A program made the position numbers and the translations under genes. The notes under the pieces are model-generated. The model made no database searches. It saw nothing but the letters and a program-made list of their open reading frames with translations, and was not told the DNA's origin. A DNA stretch of 64,000 nucleotides from Nocardiopsis_B mangrovi (GTDB lineage Bacteria; Actinomycetota; Actinomycetes; Streptosporangiales; Streptosporangiaceae), in contig NZ_JBHSFQ010000031.1 of NCBI RefSeq assembly GCF_042653925.1, positions 1 to 64,000 on the forward strand. The letters are read 5' to 3'. Shown here piece after piece: positions 6,751-15,262 of the stretch (its first letter is position 1; each line of letters begins with the position of its first letter).

Positions 6751-8361
6751 ATGGCATCCGGTCAGCAGAGTCTCAGCCCTGGAAGGGGTGTCTTCCGGCG
6801 CAAGCCGATCGACAGCGTCGAAGACCCGGCCGAGGGCGGCGGCCTCGCCAAAGCCCTCGGCCTGTGGCAGCTCACGGCGATCGGTGTCGGCGCCATCATC
6901 GGCGCCGGGGTGTTCTCCCTGGCCGGGGCGATCGCCAACGAGACCGCCGGCCCCGCGGTCCTGTTCTCCTTCCTGATCGCGGGCGTCGCCAGCGCCGCCG
7001 CCGCGTTCTCCTACGCCGAGTTCGCCGGGCTCATCCCGCGCGCCGGGTCCGCCTACACCTACGGCTACATCGTGCTGGGCGAGATCGTCGGCTGGTTCAT
7101 CGGATGGGACCTGCTGCTGGAGTACATCGCGATCGTCTCCGTGGTGGCCATCGGGATCTCCGGCTACTTCGACTTCTTCCTGAACGGGATCGGCCTGTCA
7201 CTCCCCCTGTGGATGTCGGGCGCCCCGGGCACCGAGCCCGCCGGGGTCCCCGACGGCAGCTACAAGGTGAACCTCTTCGCCGTGCTGCTGTGCCTGGGCA
7301 TCGCGTTCCTGCTCACCCGCGGCGTGAAGAACGCCGCGCGGTTCGAGACCGCGTTCGTGATCCTCAAGGTCGCGATCGTCGGCGTGATCATCGTGGTCGG
7401 CGTGTTCTTCGTGGACACCGCGAACTACGACCCGTTCTTCCCCTTCGGCGTGGCCGGGACCCTCTCCGGCGCGGCACTCGTGTTCTTCGCGGTGTTCGGC
7501 TACGACGCCATGAGCACGGCGGCCGAGGAGTCCAAGGACGCGCAGCGGCACATGCCCAAGGCGATCATCTACTCGCTGGTGATCTCCATGGTCCTGTACG
7601 TCATGGCGTCGCTGGTGCTCACCGGCATGCAGAACTACACCGAGATCGACCCCACCGCCGGGTTCTCGGCGGCGTTCGCGTCCGTGGGCCTGGGCTGGCT
7701 GGCCAACCTCATCGCCATCGGCGCCGTGCTGAGCATCCTCACGGTGATGTTCACCTTCATGCTCGGCGCCACCCGCGTGTGGTTCGCGATGAGCCGCGAC
7801 GGCCTGCTGCCGAAGTGGTTCGCCAAGACCGACCGCAAGTACCACGTGCCGGTCCGCGTCACCTGGATCGCCGGCGTCCTGTCGGCCCTCCTGGCCGGCT
7901 TCTTCCCCATCCTGGAGGTCGCGGAGCTGACCAACATCGGGATCCTGTCGGCGTTCGTCGTCGTCTGCATCGCGGTGATCGTGCTCCGCTACAAGCGCCC
8001 GGACCTGCCCCGCACGTTCCGCACCCCGGGCATGCCCGTGGTCCCGCTGATCGGCGTGGTGTTCTCGCTGTGGCTGATCAGCTTCCTGGGCTGGCACACC
8101 TGGTGGCGGTTCGGAATCTGGCTGCTGATCGGCCTGGTCGTGTACTTCGCCTACTCCTACCGCAACTCCAACATGAACCGGGTCGAGGCGACGTCGGGCG
8201 GCGGCGCGCCGCCCGCGGGAACGCCGGCCGGGCCGCCCTCGGGCGACGGCGGCAGCGGTGACGGCCGTGACGGCGCTGCCGACGGCACGGCTCCGGGAGG
8301 CGGCGACTCCGGGGGATCCGGCGGCGGCGCCGACTCCGGAGGGTCGGCGTCAGGATCCTGA
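6751..8361 (+). CDS. APC superfamily amino acid permease
   Basis: A 536-aa, roughly twelve-helix permease of the amino acid-polyamine-organocation superfamily, close to the cationic amino acid transporter/YfnA type. The first helix carries the unwound substrate motif GVGAIIGAGVF (residues 45-55) and the consensus SYAEFAGLIPRAGSAYTYGY follows in helices 2-3; FGYDAMSTAAEE fits the helix 6 region. The C-terminus after residue 480 is a Gly/Ser/Asp-rich tail (about 55 aa) of low complexity. ATG 6751 is preferred over GTG 6733 because AGGTGGA sits eight bases upstream. Substrate not determined; probably amino acids taken up with protons. Confidence 0.92.
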   Translation: MASGQQSLSPGRGVFRRKPIDSVEDPAEGGGLAKALGLWQLTAIGVGAIIGAGVFSLAGAIANETAGPAVLFSFLIAGVASAAAAFSYAEFAGLIPRAGSAYTYGYIVLGEIVGWFIGWDLLLEYIAIVSVVAIGISGYFDFFLNGIGLSLPLWMSGAPGTEPAGVPDGSYKVNLFAVLLCLGIAFLLTRGVKNAARFETAFVILKVAIVGVIIVVGVFFVDTANYDPFFPFGVAGTLSGAALVFFAVFGYDAMSTAAEESKDAQRHMPKAIIYSLVISMVLYVMASLVLTGMQNYTEIDPTAGFSAAFASVGLGWLANLIAIGAVLSILTVMFTFMLGATRVWFAMSRDGLLPKWFAKTDRKYHVPVRVTWIAGVLSALLAGFFPILEVAELTNIGILSAFVVVCIAVIVLRYKRPDLPRTFRTPGMPVVPLIGVVFSLWLISFLGWHTWWRFGIWLLIGLVVYFAYSYRNSNMNRVEATSGGGAPPAGTPAGPPSGDGGSGDGRDGAADGTAPGGGDSGGSGGGADSGGSASGS

Positions 8362-8380
8362 CCAGCCGTGTTCCGGCTCC

Positions 8381-8416
8381 GCGGCCGGCCGGGCGCAGTC
8401 GCGCCCGGCCGGCCGC
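8381..8416. terminator. Perfect 16-bp hairpin between convergent genes
   Basis: GCGGCCGGCCGGGCGC (8381-8396) and its exact complement (8401-8416) flank an AGTC tetraloop. It lies 20 bp after the permease stop and 33 bp from the end of the convergent phosphoesterase gene; a likely bidirectional terminator without a U-tract. Confidence 0.65.
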
Positions 8417-8449
8417 GGCCGTTCTTGGCCGTTCGTGGCCCCTCCGGCG

Positions 8450-9301
8450 TCAGGACGCCGGCAGGACGGTGTGGATGCGGTGCTGCGGGATCGGCCGGCG
8501 GCGCCACTCGCGCGGATAGCCGAGCGACACCTCCTGGAACCGCACCCCGTCCTGGTAGGTGGTCCTCGGGATGTGCAGGTGGCCGTAGACGACGGCCACG
8601 GCGTCGTACTTGGTGTGCCAGTCGGCCGTGCGCACGGTCCCGCACCACTGGGCGAACTCGGGATAGCGCAGGATGTCGGTCGGGTGGCGCACGAGCGGGT
8701 AGTGGTCGACCAGCACCGTCGGCCCGCCCACCTCCGACAGCCGGCGCTCGCTGTAGTCGATCCGGGCCGCGCACCACGCCTCACGGGTCGGGTAGGGGTC
8801 GGGGTGCAGCAGGAACTCGTCGGTGCACACCACCCCCGTGCCGTGCGCGTAGGCGAGCCCGTCCTCCTTGTTGTCGGTCCCGGGCGGGTGGAACGAGTAG
8901 TCGTAGAGGGTGAAGAGCGGGGCGATGGTCACGGGCCCGCCGGCGCCCTCCCAGACCGGGAACGGGTCCTCCGGCGTGTGCACCCCGATCTCCCGGCACA
9001 GGGCCACGAGGTGGTCGTAGCGCTCGGCCCCGCGCAGCTGGACGTCGTCGTGGCGGACGGTCCACAGGTCGTGGTTGCCGGGGACCCACACCACCTCGGC
9101 GAAGCGCTCGCGCAGCAGGCGCAGCGCCCAGCCGATGTCGGCGACGGTCTCGGCGACGTCGCCGGCCACGATCAGCCAGTCCCCCGGTGTCCCCGGCTGT
9201 AGCGCCTCCACGATCTCCCGGTTCTCGGCGTGCGACACGTGCAGGTCGCTCAGTGCCAGCAGGCGCGGTCCTGCGGGGCCGGCGGTGTGCGGTTGGGCCA
9301 T
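8450..9301 (-). CDS. Metallophosphoesterase family protein
   Basis: A 283-aa cytosolic calcineurin-type phosphoesterase. All dimetal motifs are present: LSDLHVSH (Asp19, His21), AGDVAE (Asp48), PGNHD (Asn76, His77), VDHYPL and YGHLHIPR near residue 240. The family hydrolyses phosphomonoesters or diesters; the substrate is unknown. No signal peptide or membrane helix is visible, so it should act in the cytoplasm. It ends convergently with the permease and is divergent from the AraC-type regulator at 9442, with a 140-bp shared upstream region. Confidence 0.92.
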   Translation of the reverse strand: MAQPHTAGPAGPRLLALSDLHVSHAENREIVEALQPGTPGDWLIVAGDVAETVADIGWALRLLRERFAEVVWVPGNHDLWTVRHDDVQLRGAERYDHLVALCREIGVHTPEDPFPVWEGAGGPVTIAPLFTLYDYSFHPPGTDNKEDGLAYAHGTGVVCTDEFLLHPDPYPTREAWCAARIDYSERRLSEVGGPTVLVDHYPLVRHPTDILRYPEFAQWCGTVRTADWHTKYDAVAVVYGHLHIPRTTYQDGVRFQEVSLGYPREWRRRPIPQHRIHTVLPAS

Positions 9302-9441
9302 GTACGCTCCCGGTGCCTCTCAGGCGGTGACTGTGCGCATGGTCCAGTCTGGGCCACCGGCCCGTGCGTGACGACGCCGCACCCCCCGCACGGATTGCGG
9401 ACGGCCTGCCCGCGCCCGGAGCAACGACCTAAAGTGGGCCC

Positions 9442-10164
9442 ATGACCTGGTATTCGCCGTCGCCGGTCGCCCGCGACCTGGCGCCGGACCTGGTGACCGG
9501 CTGGACCGCGCGCATCGAGGGCACCCACCGCCTGGTCCCCGACGGCTGCGTCGACGTTCTGTGGATCGACAACGGCAGGATCGTGGTGTGCGGCCCCGAG
9601 ACCGCCGCGTGGTCCTTCCGGCTGCCGCGCGGCACCGAGGCCGTCGGCGTCCGGTTCCGGCCCGGCCGGGCGGGGGCCGTCCTGGGGTTCGACACCGCCG
9701 ACGTCCGCGATCGCCGGATCCCCTTGGAGGACGCGCTCGGCGGACGCGCGCAGCGCCTGCTGTCGGAACGCCTTGGCGACGCCGCGCCCGCGGCGCGCGC
9801 CGGGATCCTGGAGGAGCACGTGCGCCGGTGGCTGGCCGACGCCCCCGCCCAGGACGACGCCACCGCGGCGGTGGCGAGCATGCTGGCGCGCGACCCCGCC
9901 ACGACGGTCGCCGGCCTGGCCGCCGCCACCGGGCTGAGCGAACGCCAGCTGCACCGCCGCTGCACGGCGGCCTTCGGGTACGGCCCGGCGACCCTGCGGC
10001 GGATCCTGCGCCTCCAGCGGTTCCTCGGGATCGCCCGCCATCCGGCCGCACCGGTGGACCTCGCGCGACTCGCCGCCGCCGCGGGCTACACCGACCAGCC
10101 GTACCTGTCGCGCGACTGCCGCGCCATCGCCGGATCGAGCCCGCGCGAGCTCATCGGCCGCTGA
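9442..10164 (+). CDS. AraC family transcriptional regulator
   Basis: A 240-aa regulator with an N-terminal effector domain (HRLVPDGCVDVLWIDNGR, the DUF6597-like pattern of AraC proteins) and a C-terminal double HTH: TVAGLAAATGLSERQLHRRC and VDLARLAAAAGYTDQPYLSR followed by the family signature GSSPRELIG. It is likely to regulate a neighbouring gene, either the downstream DinB protein or the divergent phosphoesterase; the sequence does not decide this. Start ATG 9442 has only a weak Shine-Dalgarno site. Confidence 0.9.
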   Translation: MTWYSPSPVARDLAPDLVTGWTARIEGTHRLVPDGCVDVLWIDNGRIVVCGPETAAWSFRLPRGTEAVGVRFRPGRAGAVLGFDTADVRDRRIPLEDALGGRAQRLLSERLGDAAPAARAGILEEHVRRWLADAPAQDDATAAVASMLARDPATTVAGLAAATGLSERQLHRRCTAAFGYGPATLRRILRLQRFLGIARHPAAPVDLARLAAAAGYTDQPYLSRDCRAIAGSSPRELIGR

Positions 10165-10261
10165 GCACGGATCCGAGGGCGGACATCCGCGGTCCACAGG
10201 CTGTGGAGAAGATGTCCGATCCGTACACGACTCCCGCCGCGGCATCGGTGACCATGAAGCC

Positions 10262-10810
10262 ATGAGCGAGATCTCCGCGCGCTACCGCGCCCTTTCCGCA
10301 GAGTTCACCCGGCGCGTCCAAGCCGTGCCCGACGAGCGGTGGGAGGACCCGTCGCCGTGCGAGGGCTGGACCGCGCGCGACGTCCTGCGCCACATGCTGG
10401 ACAACCACCTGAACATGCCCGGCCACGCCGGGGTGAAGCTGGAGCTGACCCGGTCGGCCGACGACGACCCCGAGGGCGCGTGGGCCGAGGCCCGCGACGC
10501 CATGCAGGCCGTCCTGGACGACCCCGCCCGCGCCGGCGCGGAATACGAGGGGTATTTCGGCCGGACGAACGTGGCCGACACCGTCGACCGATTCCTCGGC
10601 TTCGACCTGCTCGTACACGCCTGGGACATCGCCCGCGCCACCGGTCAGGACGAGACCCTGCCGGCCGACCAGGTGCACCGGTACTTCACCGAGATCCGGG
10701 GGCTGGGCGACGCGATGCGCTCGCCCAATGTCTGCGGACCGGAGGTGCCGGTGCCCGACGACGCCCCTGAACAGGACCGGTTCCTCGGCTTCATCGGCCG
10801 CACGCCCTGA
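10262..10810 (+). CDS. TIGR03086 family metal-binding DinB/MDMPI-like protein
   Basis: A 182-aa four-helix protein of the mycothiol-dependent maleylpyruvate isomerase/DinB group. Characteristic are CEGWTARDVLRHMLDNH (helix 2 with metal-ligand His) and FLGFDLLVHAWDIARATGQD (third helix with the second His). Members bind a divalent metal and often use mycothiol; the individual reactions are mostly unknown. It follows the AraC regulator by about 100 bp and is convergent with the MarR gene. Start ATG 10262 is clear. Confidence 0.88.
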   Translation: MSEISARYRALSAEFTRRVQAVPDERWEDPSPCEGWTARDVLRHMLDNHLNMPGHAGVKLELTRSADDDPEGAWAEARDAMQAVLDDPARAGAEYEGYFGRTNVADTVDRFLGFDLLVHAWDIARATGQDETLPADQVHRYFTEIRGLGDAMRSPNVCGPEVPVPDDAPEQDRFLGFIGRTP

Positions 10811-10839
10811 CGCTCCCGGCCGCGGCCACCGCGGGAGCG
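10811..10839. terminator. Hairpin between convergent genes
   Basis: CGCTCCCG (10811-10818) pairs with CGGGAGCG (10832-10839) directly between the stop codons of the DinB-like gene and the convergent MarR gene. Probably a shared terminator. Confidence 0.6.
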
Positions 10840-10840
10840 G

Positions 10841-11314
10841 TCAGGGGCGGGGTTCGAGCGCACCGGCCTCCAGGGCGCTCATGATCTCCCCGAGCACCGC
10901 GGCCTGCTCCGGGGTGAGGCGGTCGAAGAGCCGCGCGCGCACCTTGCTGACGTGCCCGGTGGCCGCCTCGTCGAGCAGGCGGGCGCCCTTGTCGGTGAGC
11001 ACGGCCCAGGATCCGCGGCGGTCCTCCGCGCAGGTCTCGCGGCGGACGTGCCCGGCCTGCTCCAGCCGGGCGATCTGGTGCGACAGGCGGCTCTTGGAGA
11101 CGATCACGCTGTCGGCGAGGCCGCGCATGCGCATCCGCCGCCCCTCGGCCTCGGACAGGCTGACCAGGATGCCGTATTCGACGAGGGTCAAGCCGTTGCG
11201 TTCCTGGAGGTCGCGGTCGAGCTCCTGCTCGATCTGCGAGTTCGCGCGGAGAAAGCTCCGCCAGGTCCGCTGTTCATCCGCATCGAGCCACCTGACCCCG
11301 TCCATGGTGGTCAT
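10841..11314 (-). CDS. MarR family transcriptional regulator (MhqR-like by context)
   Basis: A 157-aa winged-helix regulator: EYGILVSLSEAEGRRMRMRGLADSV, then the recognition segment VSKSRLSHQIARLEQAGHV and the wing RRETCAEDRRGSWAVLT. MarR proteins are dimeric repressors released by phenolics, quinones or oxidation. It is the last gene of a minus-strand set with a carboxylesterase and a ring-cleaving dioxygenase, the same composition as the Bacillus MhqR regulon, so it probably represses this set. One Cys in the wing region (ETCAEDRR) could be redox-sensitive (inference). Start ATG 11314; an in-frame ATG at 11305 is an alternative. Confidence 0.9.
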   Translation of the reverse strand: MTTMDGVRWLDADEQRTWRSFLRANSQIEQELDRDLQERNGLTLVEYGILVSLSEAEGRRMRMRGLADSVIVSKSRLSHQIARLEQAGHVRRETCAEDRRGSWAVLTDKGARLLDEAATGHVSKVRARLFDRLTPEQAAVLGEIMSALEAGALEPRP

Positions 11315-11403
11315 CGTACTTCGTGGCGCCCGCCCGCTCCGCCGTGCGGCGGGCCGGTCCGGCGGCTCCGCGGCGGTGCGCGGAGCCGCTCCGGAGCCGC
11401 CGC

Positions 11404-12078
11404 TCACCGGGGGCCCGTGCCGCTCGGGCGGGCGGCGCCGTCGGCCGCGGCCAACGCGTCGAGCCAGGTCCGGGCGTCGGCGAGCACCGCGGGCGGCAGC
11501 GCGTGCCCTCCCGGGTGCTCGTGCAGCCGGACGTCGGCGCCGCGGTCCGACAACTGCCCGGCGAGCAGGCGCGCCTGGTCGATCGTCGTGATGGGGTCGG
11601 CGGTTCCGGCCCCCATGAAGACCCCGGTTCCGGACAGATCGACCCGGTCCGGATCCCGACCCTGGAGGGGCGCCGCAGCGGCGAACAGCGCTGCGCCGCG
11701 CAGCAGGCCGGGCCGGAGCAGCAGGGTCGCCGCCGCGATGTTGGCGCCGTTGGAGAAGCCGACCGCGACCAGCCGGCGCGGTTCCAGGCCGCGGTCGGCG
11801 ACGGTGGCCGCGATGAACTCCGCGAGTTCGTGCGTGCGCGCGATGACGTCGTCGACGTCGAAGACGCCTTCGCGCAGCCGGCGGAACCAACGGTTGGCCC
11901 CGTTCTCGTCGACCCGGCCCCGGGGCGACAGCAGCGCCGCCCCGGGATCGAGCGCGCGGCCGAGCCCGATGAGGTCGTGCTCGTCGGCGCCGGTCCCGTG
12001 CAGCAGGACGAGGGTGGGCGCGCCCGGCCGCTCGGCGGGCCGGAAGACGTGGGGGAAGTCGGTGGCCACCGGGGTCAC
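11404..12078 (-). CDS. Alpha/beta hydrolase, carboxylesterase (MhqD-like)
   Basis: A 224-aa serine hydrolase of the phospholipase/carboxylesterase type. It shows the oxyanion strand LVLLHGTGADEHDLI, the nucleophile elbow VGFSNGANIA (Gly-x-Ser-x-Gly with Asn), the acid around GTADPITT and the catalytic His in HPGGHALP. The start GTG 12078 overlaps the stop of the dioxygenase (GTGA), so translation is coupled. In Bacillus the equivalent mhqD/mhqO pair removes quinones and hydroquinones; the same role is inferred here from gene order. Confidence 0.9.
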   Translation of the reverse strand: MTPVATDFPHVFRPAERPGAPTLVLLHGTGADEHDLIGLGRALDPGAALLSPRGRVDENGANRWFRRLREGVFDVDDVIARTHELAEFIAATVADRGLEPRRLVAVGFSNGANIAAATLLLRPGLLRGAALFAAAAPLQGRDPDRVDLSGTGVFMGAGTADPITTIDQARLLAGQLSDRGADVRLHEHPGGHALPPAVLADARTWLDALAAADGAARPSGTGPR

Positions 12079-13043
12079 GCCCCGTCCTGGACGGCGCCGG
12101 AGACGGCGAGGCCCGGCAGGTGGGCCTCGATGCGCTCGCGGTCGGGCTCCAGCCACGGCGGGAGGCGCAGGCTGCGGCCGAGCTGGAGCAGCGGTTCGTC
12201 GTAGTCGAACCCGGGGCCGTCGGTGGCGATCTCCAGCAGCACGCCGCCGGGCTCGCGGAAGTAGATGGAGGTGAAGTAGGACCGGTCGCGGATCTCGGTC
12301 ACGTCCACGCCGTCGGCGGCCAGGGAGCGGCGCCAGCCGTCCTGGGTGGTGCGGTCGGGGGCGCGGTAGGCGACGTGGTGGACGGTGCCGGCCGCCACCA
12401 GCCCGCGGGCGGCGCCGGGCGCGGCGACGACGTCGACGACGGTGCCCACGCCGGCCGCCGCGTCGCCGGTGTGGAAACGGAGGCGGTCGCCCTCCTCCGC
12501 GGCGAGCCGGAAGCCGAGGCGCCCGTTGAGCATGTCGGCGGTGCCGTCGGGGTCGTGCTCGGTGAGGGTCACGGCGCGGATGCCGCGGATGGCGTGCTCG
12601 ACGGGCACCCGGCCGCCGTCCCACGGGTCGGTGTCATGGGTGTCGGCGGCGGCGACGAGTTCGAGGACGAGGCCGTCGGGGTCGCGCAGGGTGAGGACGT
12701 CCTCTTGGAGGCGTTCTGCGGGGCGGGTGGCCGCCACTCCGAGGGCGGCCAGGTGCCGCTGCCACCAGCCCAGCGAGCCCTCGGGCACGGAGAAGGACGT
12801 GGTGGTGGCCTGGCCGGCGCCGAGCCGGCCCTTGGGCGACCCGGGCCACGGGAAGAACGTCATGATGGTGCCGGGGTTGCCCGCCCGGTCGCCGTAGTAG
12901 AGGTGGTAGGTCTCGGGGGAGTCGAAGTTGACGGTCTTCTTGACCAGCCGCATCCCCAGGGCGTTCAGGTAGAAGTCGGCGTTGGCCTGGGGATCGCCCG
13001 CGATCGCCGTCACGTGGTGGATGCCTGAGGGACGCACGTCCAT
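12075..13043 (-). CDS. Ring-cleaving dioxygenase, VOC superfamily (MhqO/LinE-like)
   Basis: A 322-aa protein with two vicinal-oxygen-chelate halves. The N-terminal half has IHHVTAIAGDPQANADFY (metal His) and the second half GTVHHVAYRAPD with the Glu ligand in REPGGVLLEIATDGPGF. Such enzymes open hydroquinone rings with Fe(II). It is the first gene of a three-gene minus-strand unit (dioxygenase, esterase, MarR). A near-perfect palindrome at 13090-13103 lies about 45 bp upstream of the ATG and is the likely site of the MarR repressor. Confidence 0.92.
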   Translation of the reverse strand: MDVRPSGIHHVTAIAGDPQANADFYLNALGMRLVKKTVNFDSPETYHLYYGDRAGNPGTIMTFFPWPGSPKGRLGAGQATTTSFSVPEGSLGWWQRHLAALGVAATRPAERLQEDVLTLRDPDGLVLELVAAADTHDTDPWDGGRVPVEHAIRGIRAVTLTEHDPDGTADMLNGRLGFRLAAEEGDRLRFHTGDAAAGVGTVVDVVAAPGAARGLVAAGTVHHVAYRAPDRTTQDGWRRSLAADGVDVTEIRDRSYFTSIYFREPGGVLLEIATDGPGFDYDEPLLQLGRSLRLPPWLEPDRERIEAHLPGLAVSGAVQDGA

Positions 13044-13089
13044 GTCGGTCTCCTGTTCATCCGGGTCCGTGCCTGCACCCTAGTGAACA

Positions 13090-13103
13090 GTTGAAATTTA
13101 AAC
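13090..13103. promoter_or_regulatory. Palindromic operator candidate of the Mhq-like unit
   Basis: GTTGAAATTTAAAC is symmetric at 12 of 14 positions around an AAATTT core and lies in a short AT-rich island just upstream of the dioxygenase start. Size and position suit a MarR-family operator; binding by the adjacent MarR protein is inferred. Confidence 0.6.
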
Positions 13104-13190
13104 AATATTTCCGGTCCGCCCGGCGACGAGGACTGTTTCCCCGGACCGGCACCGCCTTGAGGGCGCCCCGCAGGCTGAGCGGGGAGCACA

Positions 13191-13218
13191 GCGACCGCCG
13201 CCGTCCGGCGGCGGTCGC
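13191..13218. terminator. Perfect hairpin downstream of pgi
   Basis: GCGACCGCCGCC (13191-13202) pairs with GGCGGCGGTCGC (13207-13218) around a 4-nt loop, 20 bp after the pgi stop on the minus strand. It separates pgi from the downstream dioxygenase promoter. Confidence 0.68.
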
Positions 13219-13238
13219 TCTGGTGTCGTCGGGCGCGG

Positions 13239-14900
13239 TCAGCGGTCCCGGAGGCTGCGGTAGAGGCGGACCAGTTCGGTGGTCGAGGCGTCCAGCCCCG
13301 GAACGGGGGCACCCGAACTGAGGGCCGGCTCGATCCGGGTGGCCAGCGCCTTGCCCAGTTCCACCCCCCACTGGTCGAAGGAGTCGATGTCCCACACCGC
13401 GCCCTGCACGAACACCTTGTGCTCGTAGAGCGCGATGAGCTGCCCCAGGACCGAGGGGGTCAGCTCCGGGGCGATGATGGTCGTCGTCGGCCGGTCGCCG
13501 CGGAACGTGCGGTGCGGCACCTGGTCCAGGGGCACCCCTTCGGCCTCGACCTCGGCGGCGGTCTTGCCGAACGCCAGCGCCTGCCCCTGGGCGAACAGGT
13601 TGGCCATGAGCAGGTCGTGCTGGGCGGCCAGGCCCGGTGCCAGCTCGGCACCGGGGCGGGCGAACCCGATGAGGTCGGCGGGCACCAGCTTGGTCCCCTG
13701 GTGGAGCAGCTGGAAGTAGGCGTGCTGCCCGTTGGTCCCCGGCGTGCCCCAGACGACCGGTCCGGTCTCCCAGGCCACCGGGCGTCCGTCGCGGTCGACC
13801 GACTTGCCGTTCGACTCCATGTCGAGTTGCTGGAGGTAGGCGGTGAAGCGCGAGAGGTAGTGGCTGTAGGGCAGGACCGCGTGCGACTGCGCGTCGTGGA
13901 ACTCGCCGTACCAGATCCCCAGCAGGGCCAGCAGGACGGGCGCGTTGGCCTCCAGCGGGGCCGTGCGGAAGTGCTCGTCCACGAGACGGAAGCCGTCGAG
14001 CATCTCGCGGAACCGGGCCGGGCCGATGGCGATCATCAGGGACAGCCCGATGGCGGAGTCGTAGGAGTAGCGGCCGCCCACCCAGTCCCAGAACTCGAAC
14101 ATGTTCGCGGTGTCGATGCCGAACCGCGCGACCTTGTCCGCGTTGGTGGACACGGCGACGAAGTGTGCCGCCACCGCCGCGGGGTCCCCGCCGAGCCCGG
14201 ACAGCAGCCACTCCCGTGCCGAGGTCGCGTTGGAGATGGTCTCGATCGTGCCGAAGGTCTTGGACGCGACGACGAACAGCGTCGTGGCGGGGTCGAGGTC
14301 GCGCAGGGCCTCGTGCAGGTCGGAGCCGTCGACGTTGGACACGAACCGCGTGGCGGGCCCGTCGCGGGTGAAGGAGCGCAGCGCCTCATAGGCCATCGCC
14401 GGGCCCAGGTCGGAGCCGCCGATGCCGATGTTGACCACGGTGGAGATCGGCTCGCCGGTGTACCCGCGCCACTCCCCCGACCGCACGCGGTCGGCGAATC
14501 CGGCCATCCGCTCCAGCACCGCGTGCACGTCGGGGACGACGTCGTGCCCGTCGACCTTCACGACCGCGTCCGCCGGGGCGCGCAGAGCGGTGTGCAGGAC
14601 CGCGCGGCCCTCGGTGGTGTTGATCCGCTCGCCGCGGAACATGGCGTCGCGCAGGCCCGCGACATCGGTGGCGGCGGCCAGGTCGCGCAGCAGCCGCAGC
14701 GTCTCGTCGGTGACGAGGTGCTTGGAGTAGTCCAGGTGCAGGTCGCCGACCTGGACGGTGTAGCGGCGGGCCCGGTCGGGATCGGCCGAGAACAGGTCGC
14801 GCAGGTGGATGTCGCCGAGCCGGTCCCGATGTTCGGCGAGCGCCGACCACTCGGGGCGCCCGTCCAGGCGCTGGTGGTCCTCGGCGGTCGTGTCGGGCAT
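13239..14900 (-). CDS. pgi: Glucose-6-phosphate isomerase
   Basis: Interconverts glucose-6-phosphate and fructose-6-phosphate in glycolysis/gluconeogenesis in the cytoplasm. The 553-aa length is normal. Signature 1 is FWDWVGGRYSYDSAIG and signature 2 VWDIDSFDQWGVELGKAL; the active site region GTPGTNGQHAYFQLLHQG and the sugar-phosphate loop IGIGGSDLGP are intact. It is monocistronic, flanked by a strong hairpin downstream and by an Arg/Pro-rich non-coding stretch upstream. Start ATG 14900 is preceded on the minus strand by ACGAGGAGCG. Confidence 0.98.
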   Translation of the reverse strand: MPDTTAEDHQRLDGRPEWSALAEHRDRLGDIHLRDLFSADPDRARRYTVQVGDLHLDYSKHLVTDETLRLLRDLAAATDVAGLRDAMFRGERINTTEGRAVLHTALRAPADAVVKVDGHDVVPDVHAVLERMAGFADRVRSGEWRGYTGEPISTVVNIGIGGSDLGPAMAYEALRSFTRDGPATRFVSNVDGSDLHEALRDLDPATTLFVVASKTFGTIETISNATSAREWLLSGLGGDPAAVAAHFVAVSTNADKVARFGIDTANMFEFWDWVGGRYSYDSAIGLSLMIAIGPARFREMLDGFRLVDEHFRTAPLEANAPVLLALLGIWYGEFHDAQSHAVLPYSHYLSRFTAYLQQLDMESNGKSVDRDGRPVAWETGPVVWGTPGTNGQHAYFQLLHQGTKLVPADLIGFARPGAELAPGLAAQHDLLMANLFAQGQALAFGKTAAEVEAEGVPLDQVPHRTFRGDRPTTTIIAPELTPSVLGQLIALYEHKVFVQGAVWDIDSFDQWGVELGKALATRIEPALSSGAPVPGLDASTTELVRLYRSLRDR

Positions 14901-15262
14901 GGGTTCGCTCCTCGTCGTCGCGGGCGCTTCTCAGGGTCGCCGTCCCCGCGGCCGCCGGGCGGGCGCGGGCGCCCGGCGCCGCGGGCCGGACGCCGGGGCT
15001 CCGGGCCGGGTGCGCCGGTGGCCGGGCCGGCGGCCGCATCCGCTGCCGCGCAAGGGACGACAGCGGCAGCGTAGCCGCCTCCGGCCCTCCGCGCCGGGCT
15101 CGGCGGCGCGGCGCGCGGGCCCGGTGTCGCGATTCCGCGGCTCTCGGAGACCGGCACCTTGACCTCAACATTGATCGAGGTTCTAGTGTCGGCGGCGACG
15201 GGCGACACCCGCGGACCGCCGCACACGGTGCGGAGGCCCGATCGACGACCAGGAGGCCAGCC
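14901..15262. other. Divergent intergenic region, pgi / quinone oxidoreductase
   Basis: About 360 bp. The pgi-proximal 200 bp are extremely GC-rich with no convincing gene. The right part holds the MerR/SoxR-type promoter described at 15159-15189 and, at the end, AGGAGG before the GTG start of the oxidoreductase. Confidence 0.5.
15159..15189 (+). promoter_or_regulatory. MerR/SoxR-type promoter with 19-bp spacer
   Basis: TTGACC (15159-15164) and TAGTGT (15184-15189) are separated by 19 bp, the over-long spacing used by MerR-family activators. The spacer contains an imperfect dyad, ACCTCAAC (15162-15169) opposite ATCGAGGT (15174-15181), similar in layout to SoxR boxes (CCTCAA...TTGAGG). It points toward the quinone oxidoreductase 75 bp downstream. 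Confidence 0.65.
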
